Shown here in pieces: positions 52,386-60,094 of a DNA stretch of 64,000 nt. Position numbers and translations under genes: made by a program. Source of the DNA: Nannocystis pusilla (GTDB lineage: Bacteria > Myxococcota_A > Polyangia > Nannocystales > Nannocystaceae); NCBI RefSeq assembly GCF_020073745.1, contig NZ_JAIRAU010000057.1:216001-280000 (forward strand). Reading direction: 5' to 3'. The notes under the pieces were generated by a model. It saw only the letters and a program-made list of their open reading frames with translations, did no database searches and was not told where the DNA came from. The stretch's first letter is position 1. Every line of letters begins with the position of its first letter.

Positions 52386-52464
52386 AATAGCCCCGAGGAC
52401 AGGTCCTCGGGGCCATGTCTTTGGTGACCTGTCGCTCAGGTCATGCCCCTGCGGGCAGGCTCGG
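52386..52464. repeat. 14-bp repeat array, about 5.6 units, overlapping the lysK stop
   Basis: aatagccccgagga, caggtcctcggggc, catgtctttggtga, cctgtcgctcaggt, catgcccctgcggg, then caggctcgg. Perfect 14-bp phase across 79 bases. It covers the last seven or so codons and the stop of the minus-strand lysK gene. Confidence 0.9.
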
Positions 52465-54081
52465 AGCGAGCAGGGCGAGGGCGCGGGCGGGGCCGATGGC
52501 GGTGATCAGGGTGGTGAGCTTGGGGCCCTTGTCGCGGCCGATGAGGAGGTCGTAGACGACCGGGAGAAAAGTCTTGTTGTCGAGGCTGGTGCCCTGGCAC
52601 AGCGACTTCATGGTCGGCACGAGGTCGTCCTCGCGGACTTCGTCGCGGCCGCGGAGGGCGGCGACGAGGCGGCCGAGGCAGGTGGCCTCGTCGCCGGACA
52701 GCTCGCGCTGCTTGGGCTCGCGGCGCAGCTTGTAGCGGAACTCGTCGGGGCCCCACTCGGAGATCCAGTTCCACACGCAGCGGGCGCGCTGGCGGGTGAG
52801 CCGGCGCGACTCGTCGCCCTTCACCTGGCCGGCCTCCTCGTAGTAGGCGACGGTCTTGTCGAGGTCGCCCTCGAAGATCTGCAGCGTCATGCTGAGGTGG
52901 CGGAAGCCGGGCACGAACGGCATGACGTCGCCCTCGCCGATCCGGCGGTGGTCGACGCTCGCCAGCTGCATGGTGCGCTGGGCGACGAGCCTGGCCTGGG
53001 CGTCCTTGGCCGGCTCGACGCCGTAGGCGATCCGGCGCGTGCGGTCGTAGCTCTCGTAGAGGGTGATGACGTCGAGGTCGAAGCTGATCTGGAACTCGGT
53101 GTTCGGGCGGAACGAGACGAACAGCCAGCGCAGCACCTCGGGCTCGTAGATCTCGAGGCAGTCGGCGACGGTGACGACGTCGCCCTTGCTGCTGGAGATC
53201 TTGCCGGCGCGGCCCTTGATCCGCACGAAGTCGTAGCCGACGTACTCGGGGGCCTTCCAGCCGTAGACGACGCGGACGATGTCCTTGGCGGTGTCGAAGC
53301 TGCCGCCGGCGGTGCTGTGGTCCTTGCCGCCGGGCTCGAAGCAGACGCGCTCGTGGGCCCAGCGCATCGGCCAGTCGATGCGCCACGGCAGCTTGAGGTT
53401 GCCGCCCTCGCGCAGGTCGACGTCGGCGGCGTGCTTGCAAGCGCTGCAGTCGTAGTGGACGGTCCACTCGCCGGCGACGTGGAAGGCGAGGGTGTCGCGG
53501 CCGCAGTTGTCGCAGAAGCCGGACAGCGGCAGCCAGTCGTCCTCGAGGCGGGTGTTGGCGGTGTTCTTGTCGCGGACGCTGTTGAGGATCGCGCGGATGT
53601 CGGCGGCGTGCTTGAGCGCGAGGTGGATGCCCTCGGCGTAGGCGCCGGCGCGGTAGCGCTGCGACTGGCGGATGAACTCGGGCTGGATCCCCAGCGGCGC
53701 GAGGCTGCTCTCGAAGGCGGCGATGTTGTGACCGGCGTAGCTGTCGTGCTCGCCGTACGGGTCGGGCACGGCGCTGATGCTGCGGCGCAGGTTCGCGGTC
53801 AGCATGTCCCGCTGCGGCATGTCGGCGGGCACCTTGCGCAGGACGTCGAAGTCGTCCCACGAGTAGATGAACCGGACCTCGGCGCCGCGGTCACGCAGGG
53901 CGCGGGCGACGAGGTCGACGGTGATGACCTCGCGGAAGTTGCCGACGTGCACGACGCCCGAGGGCGTGATGCCGGCGGCGACGGTGACGACCGACTTGTC
54001 GGGGTGAGCGGCGAGCGTCTTGGCGGCGGCCGCGTCGGCCCAGTGGTTGAAGTACGGATCTTGACCCGCTGCGGGATCCAT
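52441..54081 (-). CDS. lysK: class I lysyl-tRNA synthetase
   Basis: 546 residues. This is the class I (Rossmann, HIGH/KMSKS) form, not the common class II LysS. The HIGH-equivalent is HVGN (45-48) in TPSGVVHVGNFREV; the KMSKS-equivalent is KISSSKG at about residue 290. A zinc-binding-like CDNCG ... CSACK insertion lies between them. Charges tRNA-Lys. Class I LysRS is typical of archaea, spirochaetes and alphaproteobacteria and scattered in other bacteria. The start at 54081 is preceded by a GACAAC hexamer 9 bases upstream. The C-terminal LPAGA and stop are inside the longest repeat array of the window. Confidence 0.94.
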   Translation of the reverse strand: MDPAAGQDPYFNHWADAAAAKTLAAHPDKSVVTVAAGITPSGVVHVGNFREVITVDLVARALRDRGAEVRFIYSWDDFDVLRKVPADMPQRDMLTANLRRSISAVPDPYGEHDSYAGHNIAAFESSLAPLGIQPEFIRQSQRYRAGAYAEGIHLALKHAADIRAILNSVRDKNTANTRLEDDWLPLSGFCDNCGRDTLAFHVAGEWTVHYDCSACKHAADVDLREGGNLKLPWRIDWPMRWAHERVCFEPGGKDHSTAGGSFDTAKDIVRVVYGWKAPEYVGYDFVRIKGRAGKISSSKGDVVTVADCLEIYEPEVLRWLFVSFRPNTEFQISFDLDVITLYESYDRTRRIAYGVEPAKDAQARLVAQRTMQLASVDHRRIGEGDVMPFVPGFRHLSMTLQIFEGDLDKTVAYYEEAGQVKGDESRRLTRQRARCVWNWISEWGPDEFRYKLRREPKQRELSGDEATCLGRLVAALRGRDEVREDDLVPTMKSLCQGTSLDNKTFLPVVYDLLIGRDKGPKLTTLITAIGPARALALLAPSLPAGA

Positions 54082-54218
54082 GGCGGAAAGGTTGTCGCAG
54101 AAGCGCGGGGCGGCGAGAAGCCCCGCGCTCACGACACCGCTGGTGACTTTGCGGCGACGGCCGCAGAACCGCGTGTCCGCGGCGCCACGGCCGGCGTTTC
54201 GAGTGGCGAGCCGCGAGC

Positions 54219-55061
54219 TCAGGGCGCAGCAGCCGGGGCGGGGCCGCAGTTGGCTTCGTCCTGGAGCGCGTTGGCCGCGTCGATCAAGGGCTGGCCGGCG
54301 CCCTTGCTGGTGTAGATCTTGGTGGCCTCGCCGATCAGGCGGCACGCCTCGGGGGTGTTCTTCTTGTCCTTGTAGCGGACGACGGCGGCCTGGCCCTCGA
54401 GCGCGCGGGCGCCGATGAGTTCGTTGCCGGGCTGCTTCTCGACCAGGCGCTGGGCCTTGACGAAGGTCGAGGCGGCGGAGTCGAGCTCGCCCGGGTTGAC
54501 GATCGCGTTGTCCTCGCCGCCGAAGGCGAGGTTGATCTTGGTGTTGCCGTACATGACGAGGGCGAGGCCGGCGTTGGGGCCGTCCTTCTGCAGGTTGTAG
54601 GCCTCCTCGAAGTCGGCGGCGGCGCCCGCGAAGTCCTCGGTCTTGAGCTTGTAGGTCCCCTGGGCCAGCTTGGCGGCGATCTTCACCTCGGGGTCGCCGG
54701 TCTGGTCGGCCATCGCCTGGGCGTGGTCGGCGGGCTCCTTGGCGTTCTCGATGACATCCTCGGCGAGCGCGAGCGCCAACCACGCGGCGCCGAGGCCCGA
54801 GGCGCGCGCCTTCTGCTTCGACTTGAGGTCGTCGACGAGGGGCTTCAGACTCTCGATGACCTGGCTGTACTGGCCGGCGATGTACTTGCTCCGCGCCTCG
54901 GCGATGGCGGGCGGGTCGGGCTCGGTGGTGGCGACGGGCGGCTGGGTGTCGGTGCCGCTGTCGCTGGGCGGGGTGCCGTCGGTCGGCTGAGTGGTGTCCG
55001 CGCCCTTCTTGCAGGCGCCGATCAGGCTGAACGCGGTGAGGCAGACGAGGATTCGCTTCAT
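54219..55061 (-). CDS. TPR-like lipoprotein
   Basis: 280 residues. Signal peptide with the lipobox LIGAC (Cys17), then a Thr/Asp/Pro spacer (to about 48). The rest is all helical and TPR-like: ARSKYIAGQYSQVIESLKPLVDD, AAKLAQGTYKLKTEDFAGAAADFEEAYNLQ and ASTFVKAQRLVEKQPGNELIGARALEGQ. Probably a periplasmic scaffold. It overlaps the upstream gene by 4 bases (its ATG is within the stop of the 55058 gene). Last gene of a three-gene operon starting at 56994. Two Cys near the C-terminus (EACR, EANCG) could form a disulfide. Confidence 0.75.
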   Translation of the reverse strand: MKRILVCLTAFSLIGACKKGADTTQPTDGTPPSDSGTDTQPPVATTEPDPPAIAEARSKYIAGQYSQVIESLKPLVDDLKSKQKARASGLGAAWLALALAEDVIENAKEPADHAQAMADQTGDPEVKIAAKLAQGTYKLKTEDFAGAAADFEEAYNLQKDGPNAGLALVMYGNTKINLAFGGEDNAIVNPGELDSAASTFVKAQRLVEKQPGNELIGARALEGQAAVVRYKDKKNTPEACRLIGEATKIYTSKGAGQPLIDAANALQDEANCGPAPAAAP

Positions 55062-55786
55062 TCGGTGGACTCCGGCGGGGCCTGTGCGGGGGAGGGAGGG
55101 GAGGATAACGCCTCGGCGCCGGCGCGGACGGCAGTTTCTGCTGCGGCGGGCGCGATCGGGCGGCTGTGGACGCGCACGTAGAGGTTGCCGTCGCCGCCCA
55201 TCGAGCCGTAGACGAGCCGCGTGGGGTCGGGGTCGGTCCCGAAGCGCTCGGGTTTGAACCGACCGATGACTTCGATTTCGTCGCCGATGTAGAGCCCGTA
55301 GCTGGCGACGCGCGGTCCGGCTTTCTCCTCGGGGGCGATGACCTCGGCGTGGTCGAGGTTCTCGAGGGTGAGGCGGCCGGTGCTGTCGGCGACGACGACG
55401 AGCTCGGCGGCGACGGCGGCGTCGCGCGGGGCGCCGCTGCGGTTGCGCCACACGCACTCGCGACCGGGGGCGCCGCCGAGGTTGCCGTCGGCGGAGGTGA
55501 TGACGCCGCGGATCATGATCGGCTGGGCCTCGGCGCCGGCGATCGGGGTGAGGACGCCGCGCTGGAGGGCGCGCCCGACGAAGCCCGCGAATTGTGGATC
55601 GCTCTTGAGCGATCCCTTGGGCATGCGCCGGCCCTTGGGCTCGAGGTTGCGCGCGCTGCCGATGCGCTTGGCGCGGGACATGCCGAGCATGTAGACGAGG
55701 ATCGCGGCCGGGATCAGGACGGCGAGGACGACGTACGACCACTCGAAGGCCGGCGCGGCGGCGGCATCGTCGAGCATGGCGATCAC
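55058..55786 (-). CDS. membrane-anchored protein of unknown function
   Basis: About 242 residues. An N-terminal membrane helix (WSYVVLAVLIPAAILVYMLG) is followed by a positively charged stop-transfer stretch. A soluble beta-rich domain (about 65-205) contains QPIMIRGVITSADGNLGG, GRECVWRN and LYIGDEIEVIGRFKPERFG. It looks like an OB- or GIDE-like small domain, but I do not assign it. The C-terminus is Ala/Pro-rich. A GTG at 55786 overlaps the previous stop (GTGA), or the ATG at 55777 may be used. Middle gene of the operon. Confidence 0.68.
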   Translation of the reverse strand: MIAMLDDAAAAPAFEWSYVVLAVLIPAAILVYMLGMSRAKRIGSARNLEPKGRRMPKGSLKSDPQFAGFVGRALQRGVLTPIAGAEAQPIMIRGVITSADGNLGGAPGRECVWRNRSGAPRDAAVAAELVVVADSTGRLTLENLDHAEVIAPEEKAGPRVASYGLYIGDEIEVIGRFKPERFGTDPDPTRLVYGSMGGDGNLYVRVHSRPIAPAAAETAVRAGAEALSSPPSPAQAPPESTE

Positions 55787-56994
55787 CAGTAGGCCTCGGC
55801 GAGGGCGAGGGTGAAGCCGAGCTTCTCGTGGTCCTCGGCGAAGGTCTTGCCCTCGACCAGCGAGCGGCCGGAGCCGCCCGGCTCGATGCGGGCGATCGCG
55901 GCGCCGACCATGCGCTGGCCGTCGGAGAAGTGCACCTCGGGGACGACGTTCTCGATCGCCACGGTGCTGCGGTTCTTGACCAGGAGCACCCAGCGGATCC
56001 GTCCGAGCCAGATCTCCGGCGAGCCCTCGACCTCGATCTGCACCGCGGGGTAGATGTCGTAGGCGCGGTTGGCCCGGCCGTCGTGCGGGCGCGGGAGCAG
56101 CTTCATGCGCTCGGCCTGGTAGTCCATCTCGACCAGGAACTCGCGCATGACGTTGAGGCCGAGCAGGCCCTGCGAGCGGTCGTTGGCGCAGCCGTCACAC
56201 ACCGAGACGAGCAGGCCCTCGAGCTCGATGCCGCCGAGGCGCAGCTTCGGCAGGTAGACCATCCGGCTCTCGCGCGGGCCGCTGGCGGTGTTGAACTGCA
56301 GCGTCGGCGCGTCGTCGGGGACGGTGAGGCCGAGCTTCGCGGCGGTCTCGGTGTGCACGGTGGTGAACGACGCGCCGGTGTCGAACAGGTAGGGCAGCGA
56401 GAGTCGACCCGCGGGGCCCTCGAGCTCGACGTTCATGAGGATCGCGTTGCCGGCGGCGGAGAACGGCACGGCGATCGCGTCGTTGGGCGCTGCGCCCGCC
56501 TTCGCGACGACGGGGGTCGGGACGGCGGCGATCTCGCCGGGACGCGCGCCGGCGCGCGGAGGGGCGGGGACTGGCGGGGCGAGGCGATCTGCGAGGCCGT
56601 TGCCGACCGCACTGAGGATCCGCGCGACCTTGTGGCTGTCGCCGAAGCGCTTGCCGGCGAGGTCGCCCTGCGCGCGCAGCGACTCGACGAGGAGGCCCGG
56701 GATCACCTGAGTGCAGAGGAGGATCGCGCCCAGGTTCCACAGCAGCGGCAGCCACATCATCGCCGCGGACAGCCGGCGGCTGTCGGCGCCGTACTTCCAC
56801 ACGGCGAGGGCGACGGGGAGGCCCAGCGTGACGATGAAGGCGAGCAGCCACAGCCACGCGGCGCCGACACGAGCGTCGAGCTGGGCGGTGCGCGCGAGCG
56901 AAAAGTTGCACCACAGCGCGAACGGCACCACGAACATCGAGGCCAGGACGAGCGCAAAGGCGCCGAGCGAGCTGAGCGCCGCGGACGCGCTCAT
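55783..56994 (-). CDS. membrane protein with retropepsin-like aspartic protease domain
   Basis: 403 residues. Three membrane helices occupy the first 105 residues (GAFALVLASMFVVPFALW; WLWLLAFIVTLGLPVALAVW; MMWLPLLWNLGAILLCTQVI), then a spacer. A retroviral-type aspartic protease domain (about 180-300) has the catalytic LFDTGASFTTVH (Asp205) and a flap-like segment LRLGGIELEGLLVSVCDG; the C-terminal strand GLLGLNVMREFLVEMDY matches the family ILG.N.L..F. A further beta domain ends the protein. It may cleave another envelope protein. ATG 56994 chosen. First gene of the operon with 55058 and 54219. Confidence 0.78.
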   Translation of the reverse strand: MSASAALSSLGAFALVLASMFVVPFALWCNFSLARTAQLDARVGAAWLWLLAFIVTLGLPVALAVWKYGADSRRLSAAMMWLPLLWNLGAILLCTQVIPGLLVESLRAQGDLAGKRFGDSHKVARILSAVGNGLADRLAPPVPAPPRAGARPGEIAAVPTPVVAKAGAAPNDAIAVPFSAAGNAILMNVELEGPAGRLSLPYLFDTGASFTTVHTETAAKLGLTVPDDAPTLQFNTASGPRESRMVYLPKLRLGGIELEGLLVSVCDGCANDRSQGLLGLNVMREFLVEMDYQAERMKLLPRPHDGRANRAYDIYPAVQIEVEGSPEIWLGRIRWVLLVKNRSTVAIENVVPEVHFSDGQRMVGAAIARIEPGGSGRSLVEGKTFAEDHEKLGFTLALAEAYW

Positions 56995-57086
56995 GGCCGA
57001 CCTGGCGTGCCTCGGGGCGCTGCGCGAAATGTTCACTTGCAGATACTATCTCGAGTGAGTGCCGTGGGGGCCGGTGAAGACTGTCG

Positions 57087-57116
57087 TTGGATCCTCGCGG
57101 GGAAAACCCGTAGGAT
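57087..57116 (+). promoter_or_regulatory. sigma-70-like promoter of the response-regulator gene
   Basis: TTGGAT (57087-57092), an 18-base spacer, TAGGAT (57111-57116). The ATG follows 12 bases later, predicting a leaderless or very short leader. Confidence 0.5.
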
Positions 57117-57128
57117 GTCGCGACGGGA

Positions 57129-58262
57129 ATGGCTGACGCGCCGAAGCCTGCGAAGATCGCCACGTTCGGCGTGCGCTTCGAATCCTACGACGACTTCCTC
57201 GTGGAGTACACAGACAACCTGCGACGCGGGTTTCTGATGCTCCCGGGCGTGCGCAGCCTCGAGGCGAATCAGCCGGTTCGGGTCAAGCTCAGCCTGCCGA
57301 ACCGCGCCATTTTGTACCTCAGCGGGAGCGCGTTCGATCTCGGGGCCGACGGCGGCAAGGGCACGCTCATCAAGCTGGCCGCCTTCACGGCCGAGCAGGA
57401 GCGCATCTTCGGCCTGTGCGTGAACTCGGTGCTCGACGCGTCGACGTCCCCTCAGGCGGAGCCGCCGCCGGCGCGCCCGCTCAACGTGCTGCTGGTCGAC
57501 GACTCGGCCAGCGTGCGCGCGGAGATGGCTGCCGCGCTGCGGGCCCGCGGGTTGAACATCACCACCGCCGACAACGGGCTGATGGCGATCTCCGCCGCGC
57601 TCAAGAGCGAGCCCGACCTGCTGCTGACCGACGTCGAGATGCCCGAGATGGACGGCTGGACGCTGCTGCGGATGGCCCGCGGCCGCAAGAAGCTCGCCCA
57701 CCTGCCGATCGTGTTCCTGACCGCGCTGTCCGACGACATGTCGCGGCTCCAGGGCTATCGCATGGGGGTCGACGACTACCTGCCGAAGGACCTGTCGCCG
57801 GACGAGATCGTCGCCCGCCTGCAAGGCGTGGTGGCCCGCCGCGCGGGGCTCGGCGCGGCCGAGAACCGCGGCCTGCGCGGCGACCTGCAGCACGTCCGCC
57901 TCGGCAGCGTGCTGTCGTTCCTCGAGGCCGAGAAGAAGACCGGCGACCTGCGGCTCGAGAGCGGCCAGGACAGCGCGGTCCTGCGGCTGGTGCAGGGCGT
58001 GCTGCGCGACGTCAAGAACCTCGGCTACGCGGCCTCGGCGATCGACCGGGTGTTCGACCTGCTGGCCTGGGAGAGCGGGCAGTTCGAGTTCTTCACCCTC
58101 GAGCCGCGGGAGCTCGGCGACCTCTCGCTCGAGCCGCTGTCGGTGACCTACTTGCTGATGGAGCACGCCCGCCGCGAGGACGAGGCCAACGAGAGCCTGC
58201 GGCGCGAGCGGCTGCTGAACGAGCGGGCCAGCCAGTCCGGCTCGTTCGACCAGGACCTCTAG
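57129..58262 (+). CDS. PilZ-like/receiver/DUF4388 response regulator
   Basis: 377 residues. Residues 1-100 resemble the myxobacterial PilZ-like module (FESYDDFLVEYTDNLRRGFLML...). A receiver domain (about 118-235) has VLLVDDS and the phospho-acceptor Asp168 in LLLTDVEMPEMDG, Thr in IVFLTALSDD and Lys in DDYLPKDL. The C-terminal domain (about 255-350) begins LRGDLQHVRLGSVLSFLEAEKKTGDLRL, the DUF4388/PATAN signature found in myxobacterial gliding and signalling regulators. It is probably an output switch for motility or surface behaviour, and binding of c-di-GMP by the N-terminal module is possible. It is followed at once by a repeat array. Confidence 0.9.
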   Translation: MADAPKPAKIATFGVRFESYDDFLVEYTDNLRRGFLMLPGVRSLEANQPVRVKLSLPNRAILYLSGSAFDLGADGGKGTLIKLAAFTAEQERIFGLCVNSVLDASTSPQAEPPPARPLNVLLVDDSASVRAEMAAALRARGLNITTADNGLMAISAALKSEPDLLLTDVEMPEMDGWTLLRMARGRKKLAHLPIVFLTALSDDMSRLQGYRMGVDDYLPKDLSPDEIVARLQGVVARRAGLGAAENRGLRGDLQHVRLGSVLSFLEAEKKTGDLRLESGQDSAVLRLVQGVLRDVKNLGYAASAIDRVFDLLAWESGQFEFFTLEPRELGDLSLEPLSVTYLLMEHARREDEANESLRRERLLNERASQSGSFDQDL

Positions 58263-58264
58263 GG

Positions 58265-58340
58265 CAGGTCGCCGGGGACAGGTTCGCCGGGACAGGTGCC
58301 CCGGAGCAGGTCCGTCGGGACAGGTCCCGAAAGACAGCGC
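58265..58340. repeat. 14-bp repeat array, CAGG variant, 5.4 units
   Basis: caggtcgccgggga, caggttcgccggga, caggtgccccggag, caggtccgtcggga, caggtcccgaaaga, then cagcgc. Starts 2 bases after the regulator stop. Confidence 0.92.
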
Positions 58341-58381
58341 GCCCGCCGAGGCGTCGGCGGGCGCTCAGGGGCGCGGGCCGC

Positions 58382-58774
58382 TCAGCGGGCCGGCTTGCCC
58401 TTGCCGGCCTTGTTGGCGGCGGCGGGGGCCGTGCCGTCGGTGGCGCAGGCGGCGTCGGCGATGTAGCGCTTGCCCGAGAGATAGGGCTCGGTGTTGAGGA
58501 TCAACAGGTTGCCGCCGTGCATGCCGCAGTGCTGCTTGGCCAGGTCGACGGCCTCCTGCGCGGTGGGGGCCTTGCCGATGGCGGTGCCGAGCACGGTGTG
58601 GGCGGTGTCGCCGAGGGCCGCCTGGGAGGCGATGGTCTGGACCTGCGAGGCGGGCACCTGCCCGCCGCCGGCGTTGGTGCCGTTGCCCTTGAACTTGCCG
58701 GAATAACCGCCGGCGCAGCCGCCGAGGGCGAGGGCGAGGGAGAGCAGGAGGGGGGACAGCGAGGCTTTACGCAT
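58382..58774 (-). CDS. small lipoprotein
   Basis: 130 residues. Signal peptide with the lipobox LGGC (Cys20). The mature part begins AGGYSGKFKGNGTNAGGG; two Cys (KQHCGMHGG and DAACATDG) may form a disulfide. No family recognised. The C-terminal KAGKGKPAR is basic. The gene lies downstream of the Cys-rich membrane protein in the same orientation (70-base gap). Function unknown. Confidence 0.65.
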   Translation of the reverse strand: MRKASLSPLLLSLALALGGCAGGYSGKFKGNGTNAGGGQVPASQVQTIASQAALGDTAHTVLGTAIGKAPTAQEAVDLAKQHCGMHGGNLLILNTEPYLSGKRYIADAACATDGTAPAAANKAGKGKPAR

Positions 58775-58844
58775 GAGAGGCTCCGATGATGCCGCGGGAA
58801 GGCTGCGGCGAAACAGCTGCAGACGAGTGCGACCGGTAGCGGCG

Positions 58845-59144
58845 TCAGACGGCGGGAGGGCCGGGCAGATTTCCCGCGGGCGTCGCCGATCCGGGGCCCG
58901 ACTGCATGACGCGCAGGGCGGGAGAACGCACGCCGCGGGGCGGGCCGGCGGGCGTCGCGGGCCCGGGCGAGACTGCTCCGGCGGCCTTCTCGCACGCGCC
59001 GGCGCCCTCGCAGCGGGCACAGGAGCCGCCGCACTCGGCCTTGCGCCGGATCAGCCACCGCGCGGTGAGCCAGCCGGCCGCGAGGGCGACGGCGGCCAGC
59101 GCGGCGAGCTGCTGCAGCAGGACCTGGAGATCGGCTTCGGGCAT
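58845..59144 (-). CDS. small Cys-rich membrane protein (FeoB-associated-like)
   Basis: 99 residues. An N-terminal membrane helix (LQQLAALAAVALAAGWLTARWLI) is followed by a Cys cluster CGGSCARCEGAGAC and an extended Pro/Gly tail. The helix-plus-Cys-cluster pattern resembles the FeoB-associated Cys-rich membrane protein family, which is linked to ferrous iron uptake. The ATG at 59144 is preferred over the GTG at 59159. It lies 27 bases downstream of the Fur-family gene at 59172, which fits an iron connection. No feoA or feoB is in the window. Confidence 0.6.
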   Translation of the reverse strand: MPEADLQVLLQQLAALAAVALAAGWLTARWLIRRKAECGGSCARCEGAGACEKAAGAVSPGPATPAGPPRGVRSPALRVMQSGPGSATPAGNLPGPPAV

Positions 59145-59171
59145 GGTGACGCGGAGCACAACCAGCGTACG

Positions 59172-59681
59172 TCAGTCGCTGAGCTTGCGCTGCTCCTCGT
59201 TCGGGCACCAGCCGCCCTTGATCCCACGCGCTCTGGGGCAAAGGCCGTAGAGCTCGAGCCGATGGCGGACCAGGCTGAACCCGAAGCTCCGGGCCACCCG
59301 CTCCTGCTCGTGCTCGATGTCGTCGTTCTGGAACTCGAGCACGTGCTGGCACTCGATGCAGATCAGGTGGTCGTGGTGCTCGGTGTCGCCGGCGGTCTCG
59401 TACATCGTCTGGCCGTCGCCGAAGCGGCGCTGGGCCGCGAGGCCGCACTCGGCGAGCAGCTTCAACGTGCGGTAGACAGTGGCGTAGCCGATCCGCGGGT
59501 TCTCGGCGCGACTGAGGTTGAGCAGCTCCTCGATGCTGACGTGACCGTGAGCGGCGAAGAACTTCTGCGCGATGAGGTCGCGCTGACGGGTCGACTTGAG
59601 CTGCTTCTTGCTGAGGTAGGCGTGGAACTGCCCCATCAAGCTCTCGATGTCGGGCACCGTGGATTGCCGACGGTCGTGCAT
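59172..59681 (-). CDS. fur: ferric uptake regulator family protein
   Basis: 169 residues. Winged helix (LKSTRQRDLIAQKFFAAHGHVSIEEL and the recognition helix in GYATVYRTLKLL). The metal-binding domain contains EHHDHLICIECQHVLEF (regulatory His/Glu and structural Cys-x2-Cys) and a C-terminal RGIKGGWCP with another Cys. Best fit is a canonical Fur/PerR. It probably represses iron-related genes, including its neighbour at 58845. It is divergent from xseB across an 80-base gap that carries -10-like hexamers for both. A second Fur-family gene is at 11939. Confidence 0.92.
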   Translation of the reverse strand: MHDRRQSTVPDIESLMGQFHAYLSKKQLKSTRQRDLIAQKFFAAHGHVSIEELLNLSRAENPRIGYATVYRTLKLLAECGLAAQRRFGDGQTMYETAGDTEHHDHLICIECQHVLEFQNDDIEHEQERVARSFGFSLVRHRLELYGLCPRARGIKGGWCPNEEQRKLSD

Positions 59682-59721
59682 CGGCAGGAAAGCTATCGCG
59701 GCAAAGCCGCCGCGGCAAGCG

Positions 59722-59751
59722 TTGCGAGGCCGGATCTCCGGCCCTTATACT
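59722..59751 (+). promoter_or_regulatory. sigma-70-like promoter of xseB-ispA
   Basis: TTGCGA (59722-59727), an 18-base spacer, TATACT (59746-59751). The xseB ATG lies 10 bases after, so the leader is at most a few bases. Confidence 0.5.
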
Positions 59752-59761
59752 CCGCGGCCAA

Positions 59762-60094
59762 ATGGCGTCCCCGGGCAAACCAAACCCATCCAAACGCCCC
59801 GTAGCCGGGAAACCCGCCGACCCGGCGGCGGAGCCGGCGCGCGAGGGCCCGGCCATCGATCAGGTGCTCGCCAGCCTCGAGCGCGTGGTCGCCGAGCTCG
59901 AGGCCGGTGACCTCCCGCTCGAGACGGCCCTGCAGCGCTTCGAGGACGGCGTGCGACTCGCGCGACGCGGCACGACCCTCCTCGACGCGGTCGAACAACG
60001 GGTCGAGGTCCTGCTCGAGGGCCGCGACGAGGTGGTGCCGTTCCCGGGGGCCGGCGAGGCAGAAGAGAGTGACGACGATGACGAGAACTTTTGA
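59762..60094 (+). CDS. xseB: exodeoxyribonuclease VII small subunit
   Basis: 110 residues. The core is the two-helix XseB fold: IDQVLASLERVVAELEAGDLPLETALQRFEDGVRLARRGTTLLDAVEQRVEVLL, very well conserved, with a basic N-terminal and acidic C-terminal tail. The small subunit of single-strand exonuclease VII; the large subunit gene (xseA) is not in the window. Overlaps ispA by 17 bases, the conserved xseB-ispA coupling of many bacteria. Probably leaderless (-10 at 59746). Confidence 0.93.
   Translation: MASPGKPNPSKRPVAGKPADPAAEPAREGPAIDQVLASLERVVAELEAGDLPLETALQRFEDGVRLARRGTTLLDAVEQRVEVLLEGRDEVVPFPGAGEAEESDDDDENF

Noticed and set aside
53804..53833. CATG pair in lysK as another 14-bp array
   Set aside because: The spacing is 15 bases, not 14, and the stretch encodes conserved-looking LysRS residues, so it may be chance.
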